Source: Deltaproteobacteria bacterium
GTDB lineage: Bacteria > Desulfobacterota > Desulfobacteria > Desulfobacterales > JAABPS01
Reading direction: 5' to 3'
Assembly: GCA_019309685.1 (NCBI GenBank)
Contig: JAFDFT010000163.1
Span: 1-6,743 of the forward strand
DNA length: 6,743 bases
Both the position numbers and the translations under genes were made by a program. Numbering within the stretch: the first letter of the stretch is position 1; each line of letters starts with the position of its first letter. Shown piece after piece: positions 1-6,366 of this stretch. The notes under the pieces are model-generated. The model saw nothing but the letters and a program-made list of their open reading frames with translations, had not been told where the DNA came from and did not search any database.

Positions 1-1
1 G

Positions 2-1918
2 AACCACTTACTGCAATACACAATCCCTCAGCTTCTCCGCTGGCGGGTACAAGCCACAGGGAAAAAGATCGCCCTGAGAGAGAAAGATTTTGGCTATTGG
101 AACACGTATACCTGGGAAGCGTATTATGATCTGGTTTGCAAAACCGCACTTGGACTTGAAAAGCTCGGCCTGAAAAAAGAAGATAAACTCGCACTTATAG
201 GTGACAATATACCGGAAATGCTTATTGTTGCCATCGGCGCGCAATCCCTTGGCGCCATTTCTGCAGGCATTTATCAAACCAGCCTTCCTGATGAAATTGC
301 TCAGATGCTTGAATATATGAATGTCAGCACTGTTTTTTGTGATGATCAGGAACAAGTGGATAAATTGGTAGAAATTAGAGATAAAATCCCGAACGTACGA
401 AAGGTTATTTATGAAGACCCGCGAGGGATGCGGAGTTATCGATCCGATGACTGGTTTATGTTCATCGATGATCTTTACAAGCTGGGGGAAGATGTCCAAA
501 AAGAAAAACCGGATTATTTTGATGAATTGATTGAACAGGGAGATCCGGATGATATCTGCCATTTTTGCCTTACCTCCGGCACAACCGGTCTGCCCAAGGC
601 CGCCATGCTAAGCCATCGCAATTATATTAATATGGGGATTCAGATTACGAAAGTCGACAAACTTGAAGACACGGACGAGTACTTGTCTTTTCTACCCTTT
701 GCGTGGATAGGCGAACAAATGAATTCATTTGGCGTGGCAATGGCAGTCGGGATCACCATCAACTTCCCGGAATCTGTTGAAACCAGCATGGAGGACTTGA
801 AGGAAATCGGGCCTCATTTCATGTTTGGCGCACCGCGGATTTATGAAACGATCCGTTCCCAAATCTGGCTGAAAATAGATGAATCTTACTGGCTCAACAA
901 AAAGCTTTACGCGTATTTTATAAAAATTGGAAAAAAAGCCGCTCAGTTCAGGATGTCCGGCAGGAAAATGCCAAGATCACTTGCTCTTTTGTCATGGCTG
1001 GGAAAAATCCTTGTCTTTAAACCATTGATCAATCAGATAGGACTTTTGCGCCTTCGCCGCGCCTATACCGGCGGCGCGGCACTCGGGCCTGAACTGTTTA
1101 CGTTTTATCAGGCCATCGGCGTTAATCTCAAACAGATATACGGTCAAACCGAAATTATAGGGATTGCCTATATGCATAGAGACGGTGACGTTCGCCCGCA
1201 CACCGTTGGCAAGCCTTTACCGGAAACCAAGTGTAAAATTTCCGAAAGTGGTGAGATACTTTCCAAATCCCCTTCCGTCTGCTCCGGATATTATAAACTT
1301 CCGGAAAAAACCGCGGAACTTCTCGAAGATGGATGGCTGCATTCCGGAGATGCCGGATACATGGATGAAAACGGCCATCTTGTTGTTATCGACCGGGTGT
1401 CTGATGTCATGCATAACACTGCGGGCGAAATGTTTAGTCCCGTGTTTCTTGAAAACAGACTCAAGTTCAGTCCTTATATAAAAGAAGCCGTTATTTTCGG
1501 CGACAAGAAAGACTTTGTCGCAGCACTGATAAATATTGATCCGATTGTCGTTGGAAAGTGGGCCGAAGACAGAAGTGTTTCATACACCACGTTTATGGAC
1601 CTTTCCGGGAAACCTGAAGTGGCGTCTCTCATCAAAGAGGAAGTGGCATCCATTAATCAGAACGCTGAAAAAAATCATTTTAAAATAAAACGCTTTGCTG
1701 TTTTATATAAACTGCTTGATATGGATGACGGGGAATTAACAAAAACCGGCAAAATTCGGCGGAAATTCGTTAAGGAAAAATACCAAAATTTATATGATGG
1801 ATTGTATGATGAAAAAATTAAAAAAAAGGACGTTGAAGCCTTTTTTCAATATCAGGATGGACAAACAACGACCGTAAAAACAAAAATACTTTTTTACACT
1901 ATGAACGAGGCACCATGA
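2..1918 (+). CDS. AMP-forming acyl-CoA synthetase (long-chain fatty-acid-CoA ligase type), 5' end missing
   Basis: This enzyme activates a carboxylic acid with ATP to an acyl-adenylate and then transfers it to CoA, in the cytoplasm or at the inner membrane. The frame is open from base 2, so the true start lies upstream; 638 residues are visible and probably only about ten are missing. The ATG at 218 is internal, because the upstream residues (TIPQLLRWRVQ, then REKDFGYWNTYTW) are typical of the family N-terminus. Motifs, in visible residues: P-loop TSGTTGLPK at about 191-199, adenylate-binding YGQTE at 380-384, SGDAGY at 448 followed by VVIDR, and the C-terminal LTKTGKIRR with the likely catalytic lysine near 584. 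The hinge after DR reads VSDVMHNTAGEMFSP, unlike the usual form with a Lys and a Gly pair. The gene overlaps livH by ATGA, so the two are probably translationally coupled. The acyl substrate (long-chain, aromatic or other) cannot be read from the sequence. The enzyme class is sure. Confidence 0.95.
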   Translation, partial: NHLLQYTIPQLLRWRVQATGKKIALREKDFGYWNTYTWEAYYDLVCKTALGLEKLGLKKEDKLALIGDNIPEMLIVAIGAQSLGAISAGIYQTSLPDEIAQMLEYMNVSTVFCDDQEQVDKLVEIRDKIPNVRKVIYEDPRGMRSYRSDDWFMFIDDLYKLGEDVQKEKPDYFDELIEQGDPDDICHFCLTSGTTGLPKAAMLSHRNYINMGIQITKVDKLEDTDEYLSFLPFAWIGEQMNSFGVAMAVGITINFPESVETSMEDLKEIGPHFMFGAPRIYETIRSQIWLKIDESYWLNKKLYAYFIKIGKKAAQFRMSGRKMPRSLALLSWLGKILVFKPLINQIGLLRLRRAYTGGAALGPELFTFYQAIGVNLKQIYGQTEIIGIAYMHRDGDVRPHTVGKPLPETKCKISESGEILSKSPSVCSGYYKLPEKTAELLEDGWLHSGDAGYMDENGHLVVIDRVSDVMHNTAGEMFSPVFLENRLKFSPYIKEAVIFGDKKDFVAALINIDPIVVGKWAEDRSVSYTTFMDLSGKPEVASLIKEEVASINQNAEKNHFKIKRFAVLYKLLDMDDGELTKTGKIRRKFVKEKYQNLYDGLYDEKIKKKDVEAFFQYQDGQTTTVKTKILFYTMNEAP

Positions 1919-2808
1919 CCTATTTCTTTCAACTGGTAGTCAGCGGTATCGTGGTCGGATCCATATACGCGCTTTCAGCGCTGGGCTTTGTGTTGATTTA
2001 CAAATCCAGCAGGGTATTAAATATCGCCCATGGGCAGATCATTGCAGCGGGCGCATTTATCACCTATGCGCTTACCGTTTGGGCTGGAATTCCGATATAT
2101 ATTTCTTTTGTTTTAAGCATGATCATCACCTTTTTCCTGGCTATGAGCGTAGAAAGAATTTTTCTTCGCCGCCTGATCGGCGAGCCGATTATTTCCGTTA
2201 TCATGGTCACCATAGGTCTGATGTCCATACTCGATGGCCTGATCTATCTCACGCCTTTTGGTGCGGAGAATTTTTCTTTTCCTAAGTTTCTTCCTAACAC
2301 GCCGATTTTATTTGGAGGAGTTTCTATTTCCTGGACACAACTGGTTGGTGTGATTATTACGATTCTGATGATTATTGGTTTCTCCTGGTTCTTTAAAAAA
2401 TCTACCATGGGCATTTCCATGCGCGCGGTTTCCGACGATCAGTTAGCTTCCATGTCAGTCGGCATCTCCGTGCCGAAAGTTTTTGGGCTGGCATGGGCCA
2501 CTGCCGGTCTTAGCGCGGCTGCAGCAGGCACTATTTTAGGAAACATTACCGGGCTGAATTTCGATACGCTTCATGCCTTTGGTATTATTGTTTTTCCAGT
2601 CGTAATTCTGGGCGGCCTTGACTCGGTATTAGGGGCAGTTGTTGCCGGAATCATTATGGGGTTGATCCAGCAATTCGCCAAAGGATATTTAGACGGAAAT
2701 TTCGGTTTATACGGAACCGGGCAGGTACTGCCCTATATTATTCTTCTGGTGATACTATTATTTAAACCGCACGGCTTATTTGGAATACACGAAATCGAAC
2801 GGGTATAA
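1915..2808 (+). CDS. livH: Branched-chain-type ABC transporter permease LivH
   Basis: This is an inner-membrane permease of the HAAT family of ABC importers, which pairs with LivM to form the channel. The 297-residue length is normal for LivH, and the protein is almost entirely hydrophobic, with about eight membrane segments. The N-terminal signature is clear: GFVLIYKSS, then LNIAHGQ at residues 35-41, the usual NxAHG motif after the first helix. The cytoplasmic loop that contacts the ATPases is at about 163-190 (MGISMRAVSDDQ, then SVGI), followed by the Ala/Gly-rich helix FGLAWATAGLSAAAAG. It ends in the family-typical LLFKPHGLFG. The start ATG overlaps the ligase stop (ATGA), with a short GAGG at 1907-1910. 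livM follows after one base. The family call is sure; specificity for branched-chain amino acids is not implied, since many relatives carry carboxylates, urea or amides. Confidence 0.95.
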   Translation: MTYFFQLVVSGIVVGSIYALSALGFVLIYKSSRVLNIAHGQIIAAGAFITYALTVWAGIPIYISFVLSMIITFFLAMSVERIFLRRLIGEPIISVIMVTIGLMSILDGLIYLTPFGAENFSFPKFLPNTPILFGGVSISWTQLVGVIITILMIIGFSWFFKKSTMGISMRAVSDDQLASMSVGISVPKVFGLAWATAGLSAAAAGTILGNITGLNFDTLHAFGIIVFPVVILGGLDSVLGAVVAGIIMGLIQQFAKGYLDGNFGLYGTGQVLPYIILLVILLFKPHGLFGIHEIERV

Positions 2809-2809
2809 A

Positions 2810-3904
2810 ATGTCAGCAAATCGTTGGTTAGCAACCGGAAATTTTTTTTCAACTTACCAGGAAGAACAGCGGATCTTTTTTACACATTCAGACCGGACCA
2901 TTTTCTCTATTTTTCTTGTGCTTATTTTCGTGTGGCCGATTCTGTTTCCGCTTAGCAATAAATACATGCTCGTGATAGACAACACTCTTATTGCAATTAT
3001 TGCTATCATAGGCCTGAACCTCCTTACCGGCTTTGCCGGTCTTATTTCTATCGGACACGCTGCGTTTGTTGGCATAGGCGCTTACACCATTGCCTCTTTT
3101 TGCACCCTCATCGGCGAAGATCACATGCTTATCACACATGCCTGGCCGCTATTGATTTTAATTTCAGGTGGTGTTGGCGCCTTCTTTGGTGCAATTGTCG
3201 GCCTTCCCGCGATGAGACTTAAGCATCTCTATCTTGCAATCGCCACATTATCATTTCAGATGATATTTATCTGGACCATTCAATTTATGGACTTTTTCAA
3301 TCAAGGCCAAACCATATCAGTTGGCCGTGTATACTGGATCTTCGGAAAAGTTTCTCGAGACCAGCACTATCTTTTCTGGTATTATGCCATTCTAGTCTTT
3401 ATCGTCGTTTTGGGCTTTATGGTCAGAAATCTGCTTCGCACAAAGTATGGGCGGTGTCTAACCGCTGTCAGAGACAATGACCGGGCAGCAGATGCCATGG
3501 GAATGCATCCCGGTTTCACAAAGGTTTACGCCTTTGGCCTTGCCGGCTTCATGGCCGGTATTGCTGGAGCACTGCACGCGTACCTGTATAGGGGAGTTGG
3601 CTTTGAATCTTTTACTTTAAATGAATCCATAACTTATCTGGCAATGGCAATCGTTGGAGGGCTGGGAACGCTGCCCGGATCCTTCCTGGGGCCGGCAGCG
3701 ATCAAGGCGCTGGACTTACTGGTAGAATACTTTGCTGCCAATGTGGCAAGTTTAATGCCGTCCAGTCAGGACGTGGCCACGGGTCTAAGACCGTTAGTCT
3801 TCGGCCTTGTTATCGTGCTTTTTTTGATGTTTGAGCCCAGAGGAATCGCAAACTGGTGGCGCATTGTCCGGTCCTACTTTAAACTGTGGCCCTTTCGGTA
3901 TTAG
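2810..3904 (+). CDS. livM: Branched-chain-type ABC transporter permease LivM
   Basis: This is the second inner-membrane permease and LivH's partner. The ATG at 2810 gives 364 residues and begins one base after the livH stop. An upstream in-frame TTG (2780) would add ten residues inside livH and is less likely. There is no good Shine-Dalgarno, so translation probably continues from livH by coupling. The N-terminus has about 35 polar residues before the first helix. The LivM signature is at about residues 68-92: GLNLLTGFAG, then ISIGHAAFVGIGAY. RLKHLYLAIATLSFQ follows, and the ATPase-contact loop is at about 208-235 (LLRTKYGRCLTAVRDN, then AADAMGM). Next come the AFGLAGFMAGIAGALHAY helix and AIVGGLGTLPGSFLGP. 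The C-terminus, FEPRGIANWWRI with a short basic tail, is usual for the family. About ten membrane segments are expected. The gene looks intact. Confidence 0.95.
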   Translation: MSANRWLATGNFFSTYQEEQRIFFTHSDRTIFSIFLVLIFVWPILFPLSNKYMLVIDNTLIAIIAIIGLNLLTGFAGLISIGHAAFVGIGAYTIASFCTLIGEDHMLITHAWPLLILISGGVGAFFGAIVGLPAMRLKHLYLAIATLSFQMIFIWTIQFMDFFNQGQTISVGRVYWIFGKVSRDQHYLFWYYAILVFIVVLGFMVRNLLRTKYGRCLTAVRDNDRAADAMGMHPGFTKVYAFGLAGFMAGIAGALHAYLYRGVGFESFTLNESITYLAMAIVGGLGTLPGSFLGPAAIKALDLLVEYFAANVASLMPSSQDVATGLRPLVFGLVIVLFLMFEPRGIANWWRIVRSYFKLWPFRY

Positions 3905-3964
3905 GGCGTGGAAGTACTTTTTTAAAATCGTTTTTTGTCTGTATTGCCCGATTATAAACATTAA

Positions 3965-3972
3965 AAGGAGGT
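3965..3972 (+). promoter_or_regulatory. Very strong Shine-Dalgarno of the binding-protein gene
   Basis: AAGGAGGT lies four bases before the ATG at 3977 and is a near-perfect anti-16S match. It is much stronger than the signals before livH, livM or livF. This fits a receptor made in excess over the membrane parts. The 72-base gap before the gene is AT-rich, with T runs and a TATAAA at 3953-3958, but I see no -35 box at proper spacing, so a separate promoter is only possible. Confidence 0.8.
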
Positions 3973-3976
3973 AGCT

Positions 3977-5221
3977 ATGAAAAAAGGTAAAAAATTTTTG
4001 GTTGTTGTTTTTTTGACATTGATTGCGTGTGCTTTTCTCTTGAACGCATGCGCAAAAAAAGAGGAGGAAAAAGAAGGCGTGGTGTACAAACTTGGCCTGT
4101 CTTTGGCCATCACCGGTCCGACTTCTGATGCCGGAAATCCCTATTCAAAAGGGGTTGAAGATTATTTTAATTATGTAAACGACACAAAAATGCTTGGAAA
4201 CGACACAATTGAATGCATTATCAAAGACGATCAGTATAAGACCGATATTACCAAACGAAATTTTGAAGATTTTCTCAGCAATGGAATTGTTCTCTATCTA
4301 AACTATTCAACCGGAAGCACGCTGGCGCTCAAAAAGGACTTCGATGAGGAGAAAATTCCAACCATACCTGCCTCATTTCATGCCGGCAATCTGGTTGATT
4401 CCAGCTACATTTTTCTTCCCATCGCTTCCTATTCCGAACAAACTGTCGGTCTTGCGGAATATGTAGTGAACAACCACCAAGGCGATATGGCAAAAGTCGC
4501 CATGTTTATCCATCCGTCAGCATTTGGACGTGGGCCTGTGGAAGATTTACAAAAAGCGGTTGAAGCGGGTTTGAAAATGGATATTATTGAAGTGGTGGAA
4601 CATGGAAAGGATCTGGATAATACCGCCATGCTTCAGCGGCTGCTAAGTAAAAATGTACAATATGTTATTTGCCATACGGTTCAATCCCCAGTAGCTACTC
4701 TCTTAACGGACGCTGAGCGACTCGGTATTGCAGCGAAAAGCTTTGGCGAAAGCGGAAAATTGACATTTTTAGGTGTTCATTATACGGGCGGTAACGACCT
4801 TATCGCGCTTGCCGGAGCTGCTTCCGAGAGCTTTTTATGGACTACATCTTACGTACTGACCTCAGAACCCGGCAAATGGACCGATAAACAGCTGGATCTG
4901 GCCAAAAAATACAACCGTGATGATAAAACAGCAAATTCTCATAATTATACAAACGGCATCATGGTTGCTCAGGTTGCAGCAGAAGTTATCTTGCGTGCCA
5001 AAGATAAAGGACTCGAAATCACAAGGGACAATTTATACAAAGAGCTACTGGCAATGAATGGTGGCAACGCATTTGAACCTGGGTCTACAGTCGGTCCTGT
5101 GACGTATTCTGAAACAGACCGCGCGGGCGTTGACCAACTGCAGCTCTACGTAGTAAAAGATGGAGTATTTACCGCAGTTGGATCAACATTTCAGTCAGAG
5201 TACATTAAAAAAATTAAATAG
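3977..5221 (+). CDS. livK: ABC transporter substrate-binding lipoprotein, LivK/periplasmic-binding type 1 family
   Basis: This is the extracytoplasmic receptor that captures the ligand and hands it to LivHM. It has 414 residues, near the usual size. The N-terminus is a lipoprotein signal: basic MKKGKK, a hydrophobic core at about 7-22, then the lipobox LNAC with lipidated Cys25, followed by a charged linker (KKEEEKEG). The mature domain starts with YKLGLSLAITGPTSD, the usual first beta strand and ligand loop. Later come KDDQYKTDITKRNFEDFL, where relatives often have a D-x-(Q/G) segment, and YLNYSTGSTLALK, then IPTIPASF, matching the family core. The tail GPVTYSETDRAGVDQLQLYVV is also typical. 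The ligand is unknown: livK is a family label here, and the neighbouring acyl-CoA ligase argues for a carboxylic acid. Two hairpins follow directly after the stop. The gene looks intact. Confidence 0.92.
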   Translation: MKKGKKFLVVVFLTLIACAFLLNACAKKEEEKEGVVYKLGLSLAITGPTSDAGNPYSKGVEDYFNYVNDTKMLGNDTIECIIKDDQYKTDITKRNFEDFLSNGIVLYLNYSTGSTLALKKDFDEEKIPTIPASFHAGNLVDSSYIFLPIASYSEQTVGLAEYVVNNHQGDMAKVAMFIHPSAFGRGPVEDLQKAVEAGLKMDIIEVVEHGKDLDNTAMLQRLLSKNVQYVICHTVQSPVATLLTDAERLGIAAKSFGESGKLTFLGVHYTGGNDLIALAGAASESFLWTTSYVLTSEPGKWTDKQLDLAKKYNRDDKTANSHNYTNGIMVAQVAAEVILRAKDKGLEITRDNLYKELLAMNGGNAFEPGSTVGPVTYSETDRAGVDQLQLYVVKDGVFTAVGSTFQSEYIKKIK

Positions 5222-5226
5222 CTGTC

Positions 5227-5262
5227 AACCAATTAGGGTTTTTACTTTAACCCTTATTGGTT
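5227..5262 (+). terminator. Stem-loop after the binding-protein gene, terminator or mRNA stabiliser
   Basis: The arms 5227-5240 (AACCAATTAGGGTT) and 5249-5262 (AACCCTTATTGGTT) form a 14-bp stem with one T-T mismatch and an eight-base loop (TTTACTTT). It starts five bases after the stop at 5221. The sequence after it is TAATCTTTC-like rather than a clean T run, so full termination is doubtful. Partial termination, or protection of the upstream message from 3' decay, would fit a receptor gene that needs higher expression than the ATPase gene behind it. Confidence 0.65.
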
Positions 5263-5273
5263 AATCTTTCAAG

Positions 5274-5317
5274 TCAGGCACAACTTCATAACTGATTGTT
5301 TTTGAAGTTGTGCCTGA
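5274..5317 (+). promoter_or_regulatory. Second, perfect 15-bp hairpin between livK and livF
   Basis: TCAGGCACAACTTCA (5274-5288) is exactly complementary to TGAAGTTGTGCCTGA (5303-5317), with a 14-base loop. No T run follows directly; ACAAAAACATCTTTTT comes next. It lies 11 bases after the first stem-loop, so the two form a tandem pair. It could be a second terminator or processing barrier, or an operator-like inverted repeat. It covers an in-frame GTG at 5310, which makes that codon a poor start for livF. Confidence 0.6.
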
Positions 5318-5348
5318 TACAAAAACATCTTTTTATAAAACCTATATT

Positions 5349-6075
5349 ATGGCTGACCATAATCATAAAACAACCCTTCTTGATGTTAATAACATCGAGG
5401 TGGTCTATAATGACATCATCCAGGTATTGCGCGGCGTTAGTCTGAATGTTTCTAAAGGCGATATCGTCGCTCTTCTCGGCACCAATGGCGCTGGGAAAAC
5501 CACAACGTTGCGCGCTGTCAGTGGTTTATTAAAACCGGAAAACGGATTTATAAGAGATGGGCTCATTCGGTTCGCTGGTAAAGATATCACCAATGTACTG
5601 GGAACGCATGTTGTAAAAGAAGGAGTAGTAATGGTTCCGGAAGGACGGCGGGTGTTCAAACATCTTACGGTTGATGAAAACATCCGGGTGGGATCTATCA
5701 CCAGACAAGACGGTTCACAGCAAATCCGAAAAGATCATGAACGCATTTATGCGTATTTTCCTCGCTTATCAAAGGTCTCAAACCGGATGGCAGGATATTG
5801 CTCCGGTGGAGAACAGCAGATGATTGCCATTGGAAGGGCGCTTATGGCTGCACCGAAAATGCTTGCCCTGGATGAGCCTTCACTGGGGCTTGCGCCTTTG
5901 CTGGTGAAATTACGCTTACATTATGGAATCTGGAAAAATTGTTTTAGAAGGGCCCTCAAAAGAACTTCAAAACAACCCGGATGTAAAAGAATTTTACATG
6001 GGCATTACCCAGGGAGGTGGACGGAAATCCTTCAAAGAAGTCAAGTCTTATAAGAGAAGAAAGCGGTGGATGTAG
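5349..6075 (+). pseudogene. livF: livF ABC transporter ATPase with internal deletion and frameshift
   Basis: LivF is one of the two cytoplasmic ATPases that drive the LivHM importer. From the ATG at 5349, 187 residues are normal: A-loop Tyr20, Walker A GTNGAGKTT (44-52), the LivF-type VPEGRR (96-101), signature CSGGEQQ (151-157, Cys where Leu is usual), Walker B LALDE (172-176) and D-loop SLGLAP. After LLVK (ending 5909) the frame reads unrelated residues to a stop at 6051-6053. The true C-terminus is in the next frame from 5911: YAYIMESGKIVLEGPSKEL, then NNPDVKEFYMG and KSYKRRKRWM, with TAG at 6073-6075. About 32 residues of the family are absent, including the switch segment (LLVEQNA in relatives). 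A loss of about 95 nt fits both this gap and the observed phase change. The GTG at 5310 is not favoured as a start, and no clear Shine-Dalgarno precedes 5349. This is a real lesion or a misassembly; the product should not be a working ATPase. Confidence 0.88.
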
Positions 6076-6113
6076 TAAAATTTATACTTCGCCAGAAATT
6101 CATATGTAAGCAC

Positions 6114-6132
6114 TTGGGATTCATTTTCCCAA
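6114..6132 (+). other. Short hairpin downstream of livF
   Basis: TTGGGA (6114-6119) pairs with TCCCAA (6127-6132) around a seven-base loop, about 40 bases after the livF stop. There is no T run behind it. It may help end the operon message, but a six-base stem could be chance. Confidence 0.3.
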
Positions 6133-6154
6133 ATAGAAACTAAATAATGCCCCT

Positions 6155-6170
6155 CCATTTTTAAAAATGG
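6155..6170. repeat. Perfect 16-bp palindrome, possible operon-end stem
   Basis: CCATTTTTAAAAATGG is self-complementary. As RNA it could form a six-base stem with a TTAA loop, and a T-G wobble extends the base of the stem by one. A G/C-rich stretch follows instead of a T run, so it is a poor intrinsic terminator. As DNA it could be a protein-binding site. No function can be assigned. Confidence 0.35.
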
Positions 6171-6205
6171 GCGCCTAAAAGTGTTTCCAATGCATAAATG
6201 AGTAG

Positions 6206-6320
6206 TTTTTCGCAAAGTCAAGGAAATCAAAGAATTGCGCGGAGGTATACTTGGGCACATCGCACAAGAAATTCGTCAGATTTATCCGCCTCAGGCGGGT
6301 TGACCAGAAATTGCGAAAAA
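6206..6320. repeat. 115-nt imperfect inverted-repeat element, structured RNA or small mobile-element-like repeat
   Basis: The ends are perfect 10-bp inverted repeats: TTTTTCGCAA at 6206-6215 and TTGCGAAAAA at 6311-6320. Moving inward, further arms pair in nested order: GTCAA 6217-6221 with TTGAC 6300-6304, AAATC 6224-6228 with GATTT 6279-6283, GAATT 6232-6236 with AATTC 6270-6274, and GCG 6239-6241 with CGC 6261-6263. A separate GC hairpin (6284-6300) bulges from the right arm. The whole can fold into one long stem. Nested pairing at this depth is unlikely to be chance. It sits between the broken livF and the stress gene, ending 46 bases before the stress gene's start. It could be a REP/MITE-like intergenic repeat or a folded leader RNA; I cannot tell which, and no known RNA family is recognised. 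Confidence 0.6.
6284..6300. repeat. GC palindrome inside the 115-nt element
   Basis: CCGCC (6286-6290) and GGCGG (6294-6298) flank a TCA loop. An outer T-G wobble and an A-T pair extend the stem to seven. Short CCGCC-N-GGCGG palindromes are common intergenic repeat cores in many bacteria, which suggests a REP-like unit. The hairpin is plain in the sequence, but its role is not known. Confidence 0.5.
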
Positions 6321-6323
6321 GGG

Positions 6324-6337
6324 CCATTTGTGAATGG
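6324..6337 (+). other. Small hairpin in the leader of the stress-protein gene
   Basis: CCATT (6324-6328) pairs with AATGG (6333-6337) around a TGTG loop, directly after the 115-nt element and 18 bases before the Shine-Dalgarno. It may be part of the leader fold. The stem is only five bases, so this is weak. Confidence 0.25.
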
Positions 6338-6355
6338 AAACCAATTAACCGGTAA

Positions 6356-6360
6356 AGGAG
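6356..6360 (+). promoter_or_regulatory. Shine-Dalgarno of the universal stress protein gene
   Basis: AGGAG ends six bases before the ATG at 6367. This fixes the start of the stress-protein gene and excludes the overlapping frame that begins at 6198. Confidence 0.75.
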
Positions 6361-6366
6361 CACAAT

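Noticed and set aside
8..562. 184-codon open frame on the minus strand
   Set aside because: It is opposite the well-supported acyl-CoA ligase and its protein shows no recognised motif.
2780..2809. TTG start adding ten residues to livM
   Set aside because: It lies inside the livH end. ATG 2810, one base after the livH stop, is the simpler coupled start.
3935..3958. Sigma-70 promoter before the receptor gene (TTGTCT and TATAAA)
   Set aside because: The spacing is only 12 bases, too short, and no better -35 lies 17 bases upstream.
5310..5348. GTG start adding 13 residues to livF
   Set aside because: It lies in the right arm of a perfect hairpin and the added residues are not part of the LivF family N-terminus; ATG 5349 leads into the normal start.
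5895..5925. Programmed ribosomal frameshift in livF
   Set aside because: A frameshift alone would not restore the roughly 32 missing residues with the switch region, and no slippery run plus stimulatory fold is seen at the junction.
6202..6303. 33-codon open stretch (KVKEIKELRGG, then GHIAQEIRQIYPP) inside the 115-nt element
   Set aside because: It reads like a protein but has no start codon at its head, follows a TGA and ends at a TGA formed by the repeat arm. The nested pairing explains the sequence better. A gene remnant is not fully excluded.
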